Shown here: positions 27,008 to 36,667 of the stretch, one piece after another
How positions within the stretch are numbered: position 1 is the stretch's first letter
How the letters are laid out: every line of letters begins with the position of its first letter
NCBI GenBank assembly: GCA_022750295.1
Contig: JAKIVZ010000004.1
Span: forward strand, 58,609-122,608
DNA length: 64,000 nt
From: Candidatus Lutacidiplasma silvani
Lineage (GTDB): Archaea; Thermoplasmatota; Thermoplasmata; Lutacidiplasmatales; UBA184
Direction: 5' to 3'
Notes under the pieces: model-generated
Database searches by the model: none
What the model was told of the DNA's origin: nothing
What the model saw: only the letters and a program-made list of their open reading frames with translations
Made by a program: the position numbers and the translations under genes

Positions 27008-27856
27008 CTAGGCGGCAGGGCGCACCTTCGCAAGGAAGGGGAGGAGCACGGGGAGGAGCCGGTCCGGCGCCTCCGCCTGCGGATAGTGGCCCACCCGGTC
27101 GAGCACGACCAGCTCGCCGTGGAGCCGATCGGCGACCCATCGCCCCTCTTCGCGTGGGCTGGGGTAATCGGGGTCGGCGGCCCCGATGACGACGAGCGTC
27201 GGCGACCGGACCTTGGCCAGGGAAGCGGCCGCCGACGCGTGGTTCGTCCGGGCCATCTTCTGAAATCCGACCATCCGGCCCGGTTCGCGGAGGTTCGCGA
27301 GGACCTGGGCGGTGTGGGTCGGCAGGTCCGCCGGGGGCGTCGACGCGTAGAGCTTCGTGGCCTGGTACTTAGCCCACGTCGACGGGCCCCAGGGCCGCAT
27401 CAGGGCGAGCCGAAAGACCATCTTCATCCCGAACGAGACCGGCACGTCCCGGACGAAGGGGGCGAGGAGGACCAGACCCGACACGGTCTCGGGCGAGGCG
27501 GCGGCCGCACAGACGGCGGCGCCTGCGGAGATGGAGTTCGCGACCAGGATTGCGGGCCCCCCGCCGACTTCCCGCACCAAGTTCACGAGGTCCCGTCCAA
27601 TCGCCGCCTCGGAGTAGTCGACCCAGTGCGAGGTCCCGGGCCCCATTCCTCGAACGTCGGTCACGACGACGCGGTAGCCGGCGGCCGCGAGCGCCGGCGC
27701 TACGAACCGGTAGATACGGCGAAGGTCGCCCATCCCCGGCGAGCAGACGATCAAGGGTCCCGCCGGCCCGAAAGTCTCGTACCCGATCGTTCCACTCTCG
27801 GTCCGGAGCAGGTGGACCGCGGGGGAGCTCCCCTCGGTCGGGTGCGTCGCCATCAT
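27008..27856 (-). CDS. Alpha/beta hydrolase fold protein
   Basis: GPLIVCSPGMGDLRRIYRFVAPAL, AILVANSISAGAAVCAAA, VVIGAADPDYPS, VVLDRVGHYPQAEAPD. Confidence 0.8.
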   Translation of the reverse strand: MMATHPTEGSSPAVHLLRTESGTIGYETFGPAGPLIVCSPGMGDLRRIYRFVAPALAAAGYRVVVTDVRGMGPGTSHWVDYSEAAIGRDLVNLVREVGGGPAILVANSISAGAAVCAAAASPETVSGLVLLAPFVRDVPVSFGMKMVFRLALMRPWGPSTWAKYQATKLYASTPPADLPTHTAQVLANLREPGRMVGFQKMARTNHASAAASLAKVRSPTLVVIGAADPDYPSPREEGRWVADRLHGELVVLDRVGHYPQAEAPDRLLPVLLPFLAKVRPAA

Positions 27857-27860
27857 TGAA

Positions 27861-27886
27861 TTAGGATATTTCCTAACTATATTAGG
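27861..27886. promoter_or_regulatory. Interleaved inverted repeats TTAGGA-N4-TCCTAA and CCTAA-N5-TTAGG, candidate TetR operator overlapping promoter
   Basis: ttaggatatttcctaactatattagg 5 nt upstream of ATG 27856. Confidence 0.55.
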
Positions 27887-27999
27887 TTGGGTTCGAACCC
27901 GGCGTAGGGACCGGAAACCGGTGGGGTTCGGCGGCCGACCGTTTCCGCTGGGCCGATAGGTTCATCCCCGCCCCCCGGAAATCGAGCAGCGGAGGCCGC

Positions 28000-29136
28000 T
28001 TGGCGCAGCCCTCTTCGCTCCCTGATACCATCCGGCGGTGGGAGCGATGGACCGACGTGGCCCATCGCTACTTCCTGCCCGCGGCGTCCGCCGCCGGCCT
28101 CGGGATCGCGTCGGCCCTCGCGTTGGGCGGTCCCCGGTCGATCGGTCTCTCCGCTCCGTGGGCGCTCGCCGCCCTCGGCGGAGCGGCCCTCGCCACCACG
28201 CTGGGGTACCATCGCTGGCGGGAGCACGTGGCTCGCTCGGCGGCGGCATCGACCTCGCGAACTCGACCTCCGCCGCCCCCCCCGACGCCGATCCACGCGA
28301 AGCTCGATGCCGAGCGAGAGTGGAAGGAACTCGTCCACCGGGCCTGGCACACCGCCGTCCCGCTCCCTGCCGTGGCGACCCCGCCTTCCGTCCCGCCGCT
28401 CCGCCCGGCCGGGGACGAACTTTGGTCGCACTGGCAGCCCGGCGTCGTCGGCGAACTCCCCGTGGCGCTCGTCGGGCCGGTCCCGGAGACCGCCTGGTTC
28501 CCGACGGCCCCGGGCGAGATTCCGGCGTTTCCGGACAAGGAGCCCGGCTTCATCGTCCTGCACGGTGAGATCGTTCCCCTTCCCGAGGGGATGCCTCCGA
28601 AGCAACCTCTGGAGGAACCGGTCGCAGAACCTCACCGCTCGGCGAAGGGAACGGAACTGATCCTCGACCCCCTGCCTGCGGGATGCGAGATTTCCTGGCC
28701 CGGCGCACCCGGCCTCGGCGGAGCGAGTGGCACGGACGACGGGATCTCGATCGGGTCCGGGCTCGATCCGATGATGTTCGAGGCGTTGCACCCGCTCCCC
28801 CCTTACCTCCGAGCCGGGGCGAACTCGGCGGAGGTGCTCTCGCCCGTCCCGGAGATGGGGTCGACCGCGCTCGACCTCGACCCGTCCTCGATGTGTTCGA
28901 GCTGCTCGCGATTCGTGCCGGACCCGGAGGAGTGGCAGCCGTGCCCCGAATGCGGCGGACCGGTGTGCCGTTCGTGCCGGAGCCAGGCGGTCGTCTACTA
29001 CGGGCACACCTGGTGTGCTTCGTGCGCCGTCGGGCGGGAATGGGACCATCCGATGGTCGTCGAGAACCCCGAGCGATTCCCCGCGGTGTTTGGCCCCGCG
29101 GCCGAGCGGATCCCCTCGTACCGGGTCGGTTCGTAG
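28000..29136 (+). CDS. Hypothetical protein with N-terminal TM segment(s) and C-terminal Cys-rich zinc-binding domain
   Basis: TTG 28000; C-terminus MCSSCSRFVPDPEEWQPCPECGGPVCRSCRSQAVVYYGHTWCASCAV. Confidence 0.7.
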   Translation: MAQPSSLPDTIRRWERWTDVAHRYFLPAASAAGLGIASALALGGPRSIGLSAPWALAALGGAALATTLGYHRWREHVARSAAASTSRTRPPPPPPTPIHAKLDAEREWKELVHRAWHTAVPLPAVATPPSVPPLRPAGDELWSHWQPGVVGELPVALVGPVPETAWFPTAPGEIPAFPDKEPGFIVLHGEIVPLPEGMPPKQPLEEPVAEPHRSAKGTELILDPLPAGCEISWPGAPGLGGASGTDDGISIGSGLDPMMFEALHPLPPYLRAGANSAEVLSPVPEMGSTALDLDPSSMCSSCSRFVPDPEEWQPCPECGGPVCRSCRSQAVVYYGHTWCASCAVGREWDHPMVVENPERFPAVFGPAAERIPSYRVGS

Positions 29137-29299
29137 ACGCCGCTCGGTTCTTGCCCCGACGAGGGCCGGACGGAGCACCCACCCCGCGGGCCCCAAACCC
29201 CTCGCGGCGGTTCGAGACCGTAACCCCCGGACAGGACCATCGTTCATGGGCCCCGACCGGGATAGCTAGGCTTACAACGTCGGACCGTTCACTGTCACT

Positions 29300-29758
29300 A
29301 TGCCCGGAAAACGCTCCAAGGCCACCCGAAAGCTTCGCGGCGCGCAGAAGTGGATCGTCCAAGAACTGAGTTCGTTGAAGCCTGGGGTCCGGATGTCGAC
29401 CTCCGATCTCGCGAAACGGATCTCCAAGGGTCGGGAAAAGAAGTTCCACAAGAACTCCGTCTACAACGCCCTGCGCCTCCTGGTCCAGCGGGGTCGAGTC
29501 CGCGTGGTGCGCGAGGGCCGGGAGAAGACGTACCAGATCGCCGGAGGGGCCGTCGCCGATGCCCCCGGGCCCGTGGCCTCGCGTGGGGCTCCCGCCTCCG
29601 CTACCGCGGCACGCGCGGACCTGGCGGCCGCTTCGTCGCTTCCCCACAAGCTCGCCCTTGGCGAGATCCTCGTGCTCCGTATCGAGGGGGAGGAGGTCGT
29701 CACCGCGACGAACCTTCACGGCCAGCTGGTCTTCGAGCGGCACCGGTTGCCCGGATAA
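29300..29758 (+). CDS. Hypothetical winged-helix DNA-binding protein
   Basis: GAQKWIVQELSSLKPGVRMSTSDLAKRISKGREKKFHKNSVYNALRLLVQRGRVRVVREGREKTYQIA. Confidence 0.6.
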   Translation: MPGKRSKATRKLRGAQKWIVQELSSLKPGVRMSTSDLAKRISKGREKKFHKNSVYNALRLLVQRGRVRVVREGREKTYQIAGGAVADAPGPVASRGAPASATAARADLAAASSLPHKLALGEILVLRIEGEEVVTATNLHGQLVFERHRLPG

Positions 29759-29828
29759 GTTGGAAGCGAGCGGTCCCGCGGGGGGTGGGAGGCCACCCCA
29801 CCGCGGGGGAAGGGCGGCCGCGACCGAC

Positions 29829-30722
29829 CTAGGTGAATTCCTCGCGCTCGAACAGGAGGAGCCCGAGGATCGCCGTGACGAGGAAGTACCCCAGCATGAT
29901 CACGACGCCTTCCGCGTAGGTAGGGTTGTACGAAGTGAACGAGGTCGTGTGGCCGCGCGGGCCCATCGACGTCACCGTCACCATGTGCGCGGGGATGGTC
30001 GCGTCGAACGGATAGCCGATCACGGGCGACGCGTAGGAGATGATGAACCACGGTTCGATCTTGATCAGGCCGGCGACGAGGGCCTGGACGATGCTGAACC
30101 CGAAAATGAACATCACCGCCACCACGAGCACGGCGTACGTGCTGGTCTTGAACATCGAACTGAACAGGAACGTCGCGCCGAGCAGGGCGAGCAGATAGAC
30201 GACCGCGAGCAGGAACGACTCCAGGAACGCGACGGTGAACGCTCCCGTCCCAAAGTAGAAGGCCGCGTTCCCCAGGAGGATCGCAGCGAAGGCGACGAGC
30301 GCCACGAACGAGCTGACGAACGCCGCGACGTACTTTCCACTGTAGACGGTCGCGCGCTTGACCGGGAGCCCCATGAGGAAGTACCCGGTCTTGTTCTGGA
30401 ACTCGCCGGCGATCGCGTCGCCGCCGAAGATGACGCCCGCAAACACGATGACGACGGTGACTGCCCCGGCCCAGATCTGGTTGTAGAAGTTGTCCGACGT
30501 GCCGAGCAGTGACGCGGGTCGGTAGTAGCCGATCACGCTCGTGAGGATCACGCCGAGGACGGCGACGATCCCGAGCATCAGGATGAACCGCCGGGAGAGC
30601 AGGTAGTCGCGGAGCTGGTAGCGCGCGAGCCGGAACACCTGGATGTGGCTCGCCGGGGAGGTGAGCGCCGGGGTCGTCCCCTCGGGAACGGACACTCCGC
30701 TCGCCGGGATCGTGGCTCCCAT
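29829..30722 (-). CDS. ABC-2 type transporter permease (copy A)
   Basis: QVFRLARYQLRDYLLSRRFILMLGIVAVLGVILTSVIGYYRP...FGGDAIAGEFQNKTGYFLMGLPVKR; multiple TM. Confidence 0.85.
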   Translation of the reverse strand: MGATIPASGVSVPEGTTPALTSPASHIQVFRLARYQLRDYLLSRRFILMLGIVAVLGVILTSVIGYYRPASLLGTSDNFYNQIWAGAVTVVIVFAGVIFGGDAIAGEFQNKTGYFLMGLPVKRATVYSGKYVAAFVSSFVALVAFAAILLGNAAFYFGTGAFTVAFLESFLLAVVYLLALLGATFLFSSMFKTSTYAVLVVAVMFIFGFSIVQALVAGLIKIEPWFIISYASPVIGYPFDATIPAHMVTVTSMGPRGHTTSFTSYNPTYAEGVVIMLGYFLVTAILGLLLFEREEFT

Positions 30723-30725
30723 CGC

Positions 30726-31673
30726 TCAGTCCCCCCGGGAGATCTGGCTCAGGTAGACTTCTTCGAGCGCGCTCTTCGATTCCTGGAACGACACGACGTC
30801 CAGCCCGGCCGAGATGAGCCCCCGGAGGATCTTCGCCTCTTCCTCGGGGCCGCCGGGGGTGTAGAGCCGGAGGCGTCGCGGGTCGAGTTGCTCGACCCGG
30901 ACGATCCCGGGCAGGCTCGCAACCTTCGCGGCGACGTCCGCGTCGGAGAGGGGATGGACGAAGTTCACATCGACCGAGATCTGGCCGTGCGAGAACTTCG
31001 CCGTCACATTGTCGAGCGTGTCGTAGAACAGCAGCTTCCCGTGGTTGATCAGGGCGACCTCGTCGCAGACGTCGGTGACCTCGGGAAGGATGTGGCTGCT
31101 CATGAAGACCAAGCGGTTCCGTTTCTTCAGCCCCCGCACGATGTCGCGGACTTCGGCCATTCCCCGGGGGTCGAGTCCGGTCGCCGGCTCATCGAGGAGG
31201 AGGATTGGCGGGTCGTGGACGAGGGCCGCGGCGATGTTGACCCGCTGCTTCATCCCCTTCGAGAATTTTCCGACCTTCTTGTCGGCCCAGTCGGACATTT
31301 TGACCTCCTCGAGGACGGCGGGGATCCGGATCTTCTGCTCCGCCACTGGCACATTCCGGAGGTCGGCGACCATCTCCAGCGCCTGGCGAGGAGTGAGCGA
31401 CGGGTAGATCTCCGGGGACTCGATCAGCACCCCGCACGCCTCGAGCGCCCGCTTCCGGTCTTTCTGGACCGAGATCCCGTCGAGGAAGCACTCGCCGCTG
31501 CTCGGGAAGAGCATGTCGGTGAGCATTTTCAGAGTCGTCGTCTTCCCGGCGCCGTTGGGGCCGAGGAATCCGACGCACTTCGACCCCTCGATCCGGAGGT
31601 CGAGGGCATCGAGCGCGACGAACTTCCCGAATTGCTTGGTGAGATGCCGAGTCTCGATGCTGTGACCGCCCAT
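30726..31673 (-). CDS. ABC transporter ATP-binding protein (copy A)
   Basis: ATG 31673 MGGHSIETRHLTKQFGKFVALDALDLRIEGSKCVGFLGPNGAGKTTTLKML...FSKGMKQRVNIAAALVHDPPILLLDEPATGLDPRG. Confidence 0.92.
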   Translation of the reverse strand: MGGHSIETRHLTKQFGKFVALDALDLRIEGSKCVGFLGPNGAGKTTTLKMLTDMLFPSSGECFLDGISVQKDRKRALEACGVLIESPEIYPSLTPRQALEMVADLRNVPVAEQKIRIPAVLEEVKMSDWADKKVGKFSKGMKQRVNIAAALVHDPPILLLDEPATGLDPRGMAEVRDIVRGLKKRNRLVFMSSHILPEVTDVCDEVALINHGKLLFYDTLDNVTAKFSHGQISVDVNFVHPLSDADVAAKVASLPGIVRVEQLDPRRLRLYTPGGPEEEAKILRGLISAGLDVVSFQESKSALEEVYLSQISRGD

Positions 31674-31885
31674 GGATTCGCGCGTCGTCCGAAGCGGGAC
31701 CCGCTCTGGTGAGACGGGCGGCGAGCGAGGTGCGGGGGATATCGCTTTCGCAGGCAAGGCCAAACGCCCGTGCCGCGGTGCGGTTCGGCAAGCCACGGAA
31801 TCGCACGGCCTCGGCCGTGGGCGAGCCCGTTCGTCGAGGAATTCGCCGGGCGGGGCCGCGGCGCTCTGGTGTCCCGCGGCCGGGT

Positions 31886-32365
31886 CTAGGTCCGGCGCGC
31901 TCGCCCTTTCGCGACTCGGGGGGGCGCGGTCGGTGGGCGAACGATCAGGATCGAGCAGTTCGCGTGGTGGAGCACGCCATCGCTCACACTTCCGAGGAGG
32001 AGTCGCGCCGTCGTCGAGAGTCCCCGGGCCCCCATCACGAGGAGGTCGGGCTTCTTCTCATCCAAGAACCCGAGGAGTTGGTCGATGATCGCACCCTCCC
32101 GGACTTCGGTCGTCACCGGGCGTACGCCCGCGGTCCGCGCGCTCTCGGCCGACCGATTGACAAGCGCCTCGAAGGCGCGGCGGTTCTCCGCCAGCACTTC
32201 GAGGATGATCCCTCCTTCGTCGGAGTAAACGAGGGGAGCGGGGACGATGCCGACGACGCAGAGGGGGGCGGATGCAAGTTTCGCGAGGTCGATCGCCGAG
32301 GCCAAGGCCCGTTCCGCTGACGCCGATCCGTCCACGGCCACCGCAATCGATCGAAGACCCGCCAT
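31886..32365 (-). CDS. Universal stress protein family (UspA-like)
   Basis: MAGLRSIAVAVDGSASAERALASAIDLA...DLLVMGARGLSTTARLLLGSVSDGVLHHANCSILIVRPP. Confidence 0.9.
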   Translation of the reverse strand: MAGLRSIAVAVDGSASAERALASAIDLAKLASAPLCVVGIVPAPLVYSDEGGIILEVLAENRRAFEALVNRSAESARTAGVRPVTTEVREGAIIDQLLGFLDEKKPDLLVMGARGLSTTARLLLGSVSDGVLHHANCSILIVRPPTAPPRVAKGRARRT

Positions 32366-32566
32366 GGAACGTCGAGTTCGCCCGGAGATATCCCGACTGC
32401 GCCCCCCCGATCCGACGGTCCCACGCTCCCGCGGGGCCAGCGCGATTCGGGAAAGCGCGCAGGATGCCGTCGAAGGGTGCGCAGCGCGCCCTCGGGACCG
32501 CGAGGTTCCCGCCTCGTCGGCCGGTCGAGGCTGGAAGGAACCCTCAAACTTGTGCCACACTAATAA

Positions 32567-32585
32567 TTAGGGTAGCCTATATATT
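32567..32585 (+). promoter_or_regulatory. Candidate DtxR-type box (TTAGG-GTAG-CCTAT) overlapping TATA element
   Basis: ttagggtagcctatatatt, TATA element 24-32 nt upstream of ATG 32609. Confidence 0.5.
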
Positions 32586-32608
32586 CTGTCGTGCTTCGTT
32601 GCGGGACC

Positions 32609-33046
32609 ATGGAACCCCTCCAGAAGCTGACCCGCCGGCAGCTCGAGACCCTGCAGGCGATTGTCGGGAAGGAAACGGCGGAGCGCGGGGTCTCGCTGAA
32701 GCTGATCGCATCTACCATGCACGTCACCGCGCCCTCGGCGCTCGGCCACCTGACTCCGCTCGAAGAGCAGGGTCTCGTCGCTCGCTACCGGGGGAAATCC
32801 CGGCTCACCGCGAAAGGCCGAGGCACCCTGGTCGAGTACCAACGTCATCACCGGGTCGCCGAAACCCTGTTCGGTAGCCTCGGCCTCTCCCCGGAAGCCA
32901 CGTGTGCGGCGGCCCGCGAAGTCGACCTCTCGATCTCCCATGAGACGGTGGAGCGGGTCTGCGCCGCCGAGGGTCACCCCACAGTCTGTCCGCACGGGGA
33001 GCCGATCGTCCCGTGCTCGAATCGCGGCCGCGAAGGAGGGAACTGA
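32609..33046 (+). CDS. DtxR/MntR family metal-dependent transcriptional regulator
   Basis: LTRRQLETLQAIVGKETAERGVSLKLIASTMHVTAPSALGHLTPLEEQGLVARYRGKSRLTAKG...HHRVAETLFGSLGLSPEATCAAAREVDLSISHETVERVC. Confidence 0.85.
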   Translation: MEPLQKLTRRQLETLQAIVGKETAERGVSLKLIASTMHVTAPSALGHLTPLEEQGLVARYRGKSRLTAKGRGTLVEYQRHHRVAETLFGSLGLSPEATCAAAREVDLSISHETVERVCAAEGHPTVCPHGEPIVPCSNRGREGGN

Positions 33047-33048
33047 CG

Positions 33049-34242
33049 ATGGTCGGCCCCGGCCCACAGGGCGCCGTGGCGCCTCCAGAGTCCCCGGCCA
33101 CCCGGAGCGGGGGAAGTACGGCTCCCGGCCGGTTCCTTCCACCCCGACGCCCGGTGTCCTCGAACCTGAAGTACCTCGCGATCGCGGTCGTGCTCGTCGT
33201 GGCGGGAAGCGCCGTCGCCTACGAAGTCGTGACGAGTCAGACGCCGGGGAATCCGTGCGCCTCTTTCACGCCCGATCAGCTCGGAGCCAACGCGACGCAG
33301 GGCGTCGTCTCCGGTGACACGACTCCCAATTTCGCCGCCGCCACGACGGTCCACGGGTCGATCGATCCCTTGGCATTCGGAACGGTTATCCAGGTCGTCG
33401 CCGGGGAAAACTTCTGGGGCAGCCTCTTGGGCCAGCTGGGGGGCAACCTCACCTCGGTCCTGAGCATCGTAAGCGACCCCAACGCCGACCCGCACGAATA
33501 CGAGGCGAACGCCTCCGACGGCGCCGCGATCGCCGAGGCGAACTTCGTGGTCGTGAACGGGGTCGGCTACGACGATTGGGCGCTCCAGTTGATCAACGCC
33601 TCGGATACCAACCACCAGGTAGTCTTGAACGTCGGCGTCCTGAACGGGGTCAGTGTCACGGGGGGGATCGTGACAGGGAACCCCCACCAGTGGTACAATC
33701 CGCTCTACGTCAACCACACCCTGCTCGCGATGTACTCGGACCTGGTGGCTCTCGAGCCGTCCGCGACGAGCGTCTTCCAGCAGAACTTCGCGAACCTCAA
33801 CACGTCGACGGGGGGCGGCGCCCAGGGCGTCTCGATCGACCAGCTGTATGCCCGGGCCAACCAGATCCGGGACGAATTCAAAGGGACCGTCGTGGCGTCG
33901 ACGGAGAGCATCTTCGTCTACCTGGCCAACTACACGGGCCTCGACCTCATCTCGCCGCAGCCGTTCATGGAGGCGGTGGCGGAGGGGAACGACCCTCCGA
34001 CCCAGAGCGTCACCCAGTTCCAGTGCCAGCTCGAGAGTGGAAATGTGAAGGTCCTCGTCTACAACATCCAGACGGTGACCCCGATCACGACGTCGATGAA
34101 GGCGGTCGCCGCGCAGCACAACGTCTCGGTGACGTTCGTCAGTGAAACGATCCAGCCGTCCGACACGAGCTTCCAGGACTGGATGTACGGGCAGTACAAC
34201 CAGCTCGAGAACGCCCTGAACGCCTACCAGCTCGGGCAGTGA
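33049..34242 (+). CDS. Metal ABC transporter substrate-binding protein (ZnuA/TroA-like)
   Basis: IQVVAGENFWGSLLGQLGGNLTSVLSIVSDPNADPHEYEANASDGAAIAEANFVVVNGVGYDDW...GNPHQWYNP. Confidence 0.85.
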   Translation: MVGPGPQGAVAPPESPATRSGGSTAPGRFLPPRRPVSSNLKYLAIAVVLVVAGSAVAYEVVTSQTPGNPCASFTPDQLGANATQGVVSGDTTPNFAAATTVHGSIDPLAFGTVIQVVAGENFWGSLLGQLGGNLTSVLSIVSDPNADPHEYEANASDGAAIAEANFVVVNGVGYDDWALQLINASDTNHQVVLNVGVLNGVSVTGGIVTGNPHQWYNPLYVNHTLLAMYSDLVALEPSATSVFQQNFANLNTSTGGGAQGVSIDQLYARANQIRDEFKGTVVASTESIFVYLANYTGLDLISPQPFMEAVAEGNDPPTQSVTQFQCQLESGNVKVLVYNIQTVTPITTSMKAVAAQHNVSVTFVSETIQPSDTSFQDWMYGQYNQLENALNAYQLGQ

Positions 34243-34248
34243 CGACGC

Positions 34249-35133
34249 GTGGCGGCTAGCGCGCCCCTCCCCCCGGCGACCCATCCGCCGCTCACCCAAA
34301 CCCCCCGGGCCGGGGCGCCGGCGATCCGGGCGGAGAATCTCGAGGTCCGGTACCGGAACAAGGTCGTCTGGAAGGAGGCGACGTTCGACGTCCGACCCGG
34401 CGAGTTCGTCGCCGTGATCGGGCCGAACGGGGCCGGCAAGACGACGCTGTTCCGGATGCTGCTCGGCCTCCACTGGCCGTCCAGCGGTCGGTTAAGCGTC
34501 CTCGGCGACGCGCCGCGCCGGGGCAACCCCCGGATCGGGTACGTCCCGCAGCGGCACACGATCGACCGGGAAACCCACCTCGAATGCGACAAGCTCGTTC
34601 GGCTGGGCTACCCGGGGACCCGGTGGGGGCCGGGGGGCCGCTTCGCGCCGACCGTATGGGGCCCCCGGTTCCGACTCGGCGCCGAGGGGGAGGCCGCCGC
34701 GAAGGTCCTCGCCGACGTGGGGGCGTCCGACCTCGGCTCGAAACCACTCGGCTCGCTCTCGGGCGGAGAGCTCCAACGGGTGTTCCTGGCCGAGGCGCTC
34801 GTCGGGAACCCCGAGATGCTGCTGCTCGATGAGCCGCTCTCCAACCTCGACCTGCGGAGGAGCCGCGAGCTCGTCGAGACGATCCACGGTCTCGTCCAGG
34901 CGCGGGGCGTGACGACGCTCCTCGTGGCCCACGACATCAACCCGATGATCAAGTGCCTCGACAAGGTGATCTACATCGCGAACGGGAAGGTCGCGACGGG
35001 CCGTCCGAGTGACGTCCTCACCTCCGAGAGCCTCTCCGCCCTGTACGGCGTGCACGTCGAAGTGCTGCGCGACTCCCGCAACAACATCGTGATCGTCGGC
35101 GGCGAGGACGACCACGGGGAGGAGGGGGCGTGA
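34249..35133 (+). CDS. Metal ABC transporter ATP-binding protein (ZnuC-like)
   Basis: GPNGAGKTTLFRMLLGLHWPSSGRLSVLG...LSGGELQRVFLAEALVGNPEMLLLDEPLSNLD. Confidence 0.9.
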   Translation: MAASAPLPPATHPPLTQTPRAGAPAIRAENLEVRYRNKVVWKEATFDVRPGEFVAVIGPNGAGKTTLFRMLLGLHWPSSGRLSVLGDAPRRGNPRIGYVPQRHTIDRETHLECDKLVRLGYPGTRWGPGGRFAPTVWGPRFRLGAEGEAAAKVLADVGASDLGSKPLGSLSGGELQRVFLAEALVGNPEMLLLDEPLSNLDLRRSRELVETIHGLVQARGVTTLLVAHDINPMIKCLDKVIYIANGKVATGRPSDVLTSESLSALYGVHVEVLRDSRNNIVIVGGEDDHGEEGA

Positions 35134-36614
35134 GCGGGTCGGCCGCCGGTCCGGCGTTCCAATGGGACATCGTCAGCGACCTGCGCGCGATCTGGCAGTT
35201 CGAGTTCATGCGGAACGCCTTCGAAGCCGGGACGGTCATCGCGCTCGTCGCGGGGCTGATCGGCTACTTCGTCGTCCTCCGTCGTTCGTCGTTCGCCACC
35301 CACGCCCTCGGCCACACGGGATTCTCCGGCGCCGCCGCCGCCGTCCTCGTCGGGGTCCAGCCCGTCTACGGGCTCCTCGTGTTCACGATCGGCACCGCGA
35401 GCGGGATGGCGCTCCTCGGCAAGCGTGCCTCGAGCCGGGACGTCGAGATCGGGACCGTGCTGGCGTTCGCCCTCGGGCTCGGCCTGTTGTTCCTGAGCCT
35501 GTACCAAGGGTACGCGACCGAGGCGTACTCGATTCTGTTCGGGGAAGTCCTCGGAATCAGCACGTCCCAGGTGGTCTTCACCGTCTACGCGAGCCTGGTG
35601 GTGCTCGCGGTCGTCGCGCTGATCTACCGCCCGCTGCTCTTCTCCTCGCTCGACGAGGACGTCGCCGAGGCGAAGGGGTTGCCGATGGTCGCCCTCAACC
35701 TCGCGTTCATGGTCCTGCTCGCGATCACGATCTCCATCGCGGTCCAGATCATCGGCGTGCTCCTGATCTTCGCGCTGATGGTGACTCCGGCGGCCATCGC
35801 CGTCCAGTTGACGAAGCGCGTCCTGTCCGCGGTCGTCGTCTCGATCCTGATCGCCGTGACGGCGACCTGGGCGGGGTTGTTCATCGGATGGTACGAGCCG
35901 TACCCCGTGAGCTTTTTCATCGTTGGCATCGTCTTCGGGGAGTACGTCGCGATCCGGGGGATGGGGATCCTCCGGGAGTCGGCGTTCCTGCAGGCGGTCG
36001 ACGTCCCCGAGCGGGCCGGCGTCGTGTCGCTCCGGAACGCCTCGCTGGTCGCGGTCCTCTCCCAGGTCCTTCTCGTGGGGGGCGCCCTCTCCCTCGCCGG
36101 GACCGTTCTCTCGCATCCGGGCGTCGGATGGAACGCCGGAGCCCTCGTGCGCCTCGCTCCGGCGCCCGTCGCCCTCCTCGGAGCGGGAGCGACGGCCGGG
36201 GTCGCCTCCTTCCTCCTCTACTTCTCGGGGTTCCGGGCGATGGCGACGTCGTCCCGCGATTTCACGGACCCGGCGTTCTTGACCCTCGCCGGGCTGCTCG
36301 GGGCCGCCCTGGCGCTGGGCGGGCTCGGGATGTTCCTCGCCGGTGCCGACTACGCCCCCTCGTACGCCCTCGCGCCCGTGGCGGTGCTGTTCGGGGTCCC
36401 GCTCGTGGTCCTCGGGCTCGGGCTCTCCCTTGTGGGATTCTCCGGGCATGCGTTGGGGAGCTGGCGGTTCGCCGACCGCTACCAAGACCGTTCGTTGCGG
36501 GTCGCCGCGGTCCTGCATGTCGTGCCGATCGTGGGGTCGTCCCTCTCGTTCGCCGGATTCCGTCGCGCCCTCGAGCGAGGCTCGGTCGAAGCCCGCGCGA
36601 TCGCCCCCGCGTGA
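35130..36614 (+). CDS. Metal ABC transporter permease (ZnuB/ABC-3 family)
   Basis: FEFMRNAFEAGTVIALVAGLIGYFVVLRRSSFATHALGHTGFSGAAAAVL...; ATGA/GTGA-type overlap with upstream ATPase; C-terminal extension with extra TM segments. Confidence 0.85.
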   Translation: MSGSAAGPAFQWDIVSDLRAIWQFEFMRNAFEAGTVIALVAGLIGYFVVLRRSSFATHALGHTGFSGAAAAVLVGVQPVYGLLVFTIGTASGMALLGKRASSRDVEIGTVLAFALGLGLLFLSLYQGYATEAYSILFGEVLGISTSQVVFTVYASLVVLAVVALIYRPLLFSSLDEDVAEAKGLPMVALNLAFMVLLAITISIAVQIIGVLLIFALMVTPAAIAVQLTKRVLSAVVVSILIAVTATWAGLFIGWYEPYPVSFFIVGIVFGEYVAIRGMGILRESAFLQAVDVPERAGVVSLRNASLVAVLSQVLLVGGALSLAGTVLSHPGVGWNAGALVRLAPAPVALLGAGATAGVASFLLYFSGFRAMATSSRDFTDPAFLTLAGLLGAALALGGLGMFLAGADYAPSYALAPVAVLFGVPLVVLGLGLSLVGFSGHALGSWRFADRYQDRSLRVAAVLHVVPIVGSSLSFAGFRRALERGSVEARAIAPA

Positions 36615-36667
36615 CCGTCGGTCCCCACGGGAATTCCGCCGGCGAACCGGTCGAAGCCCCGGTGGGA

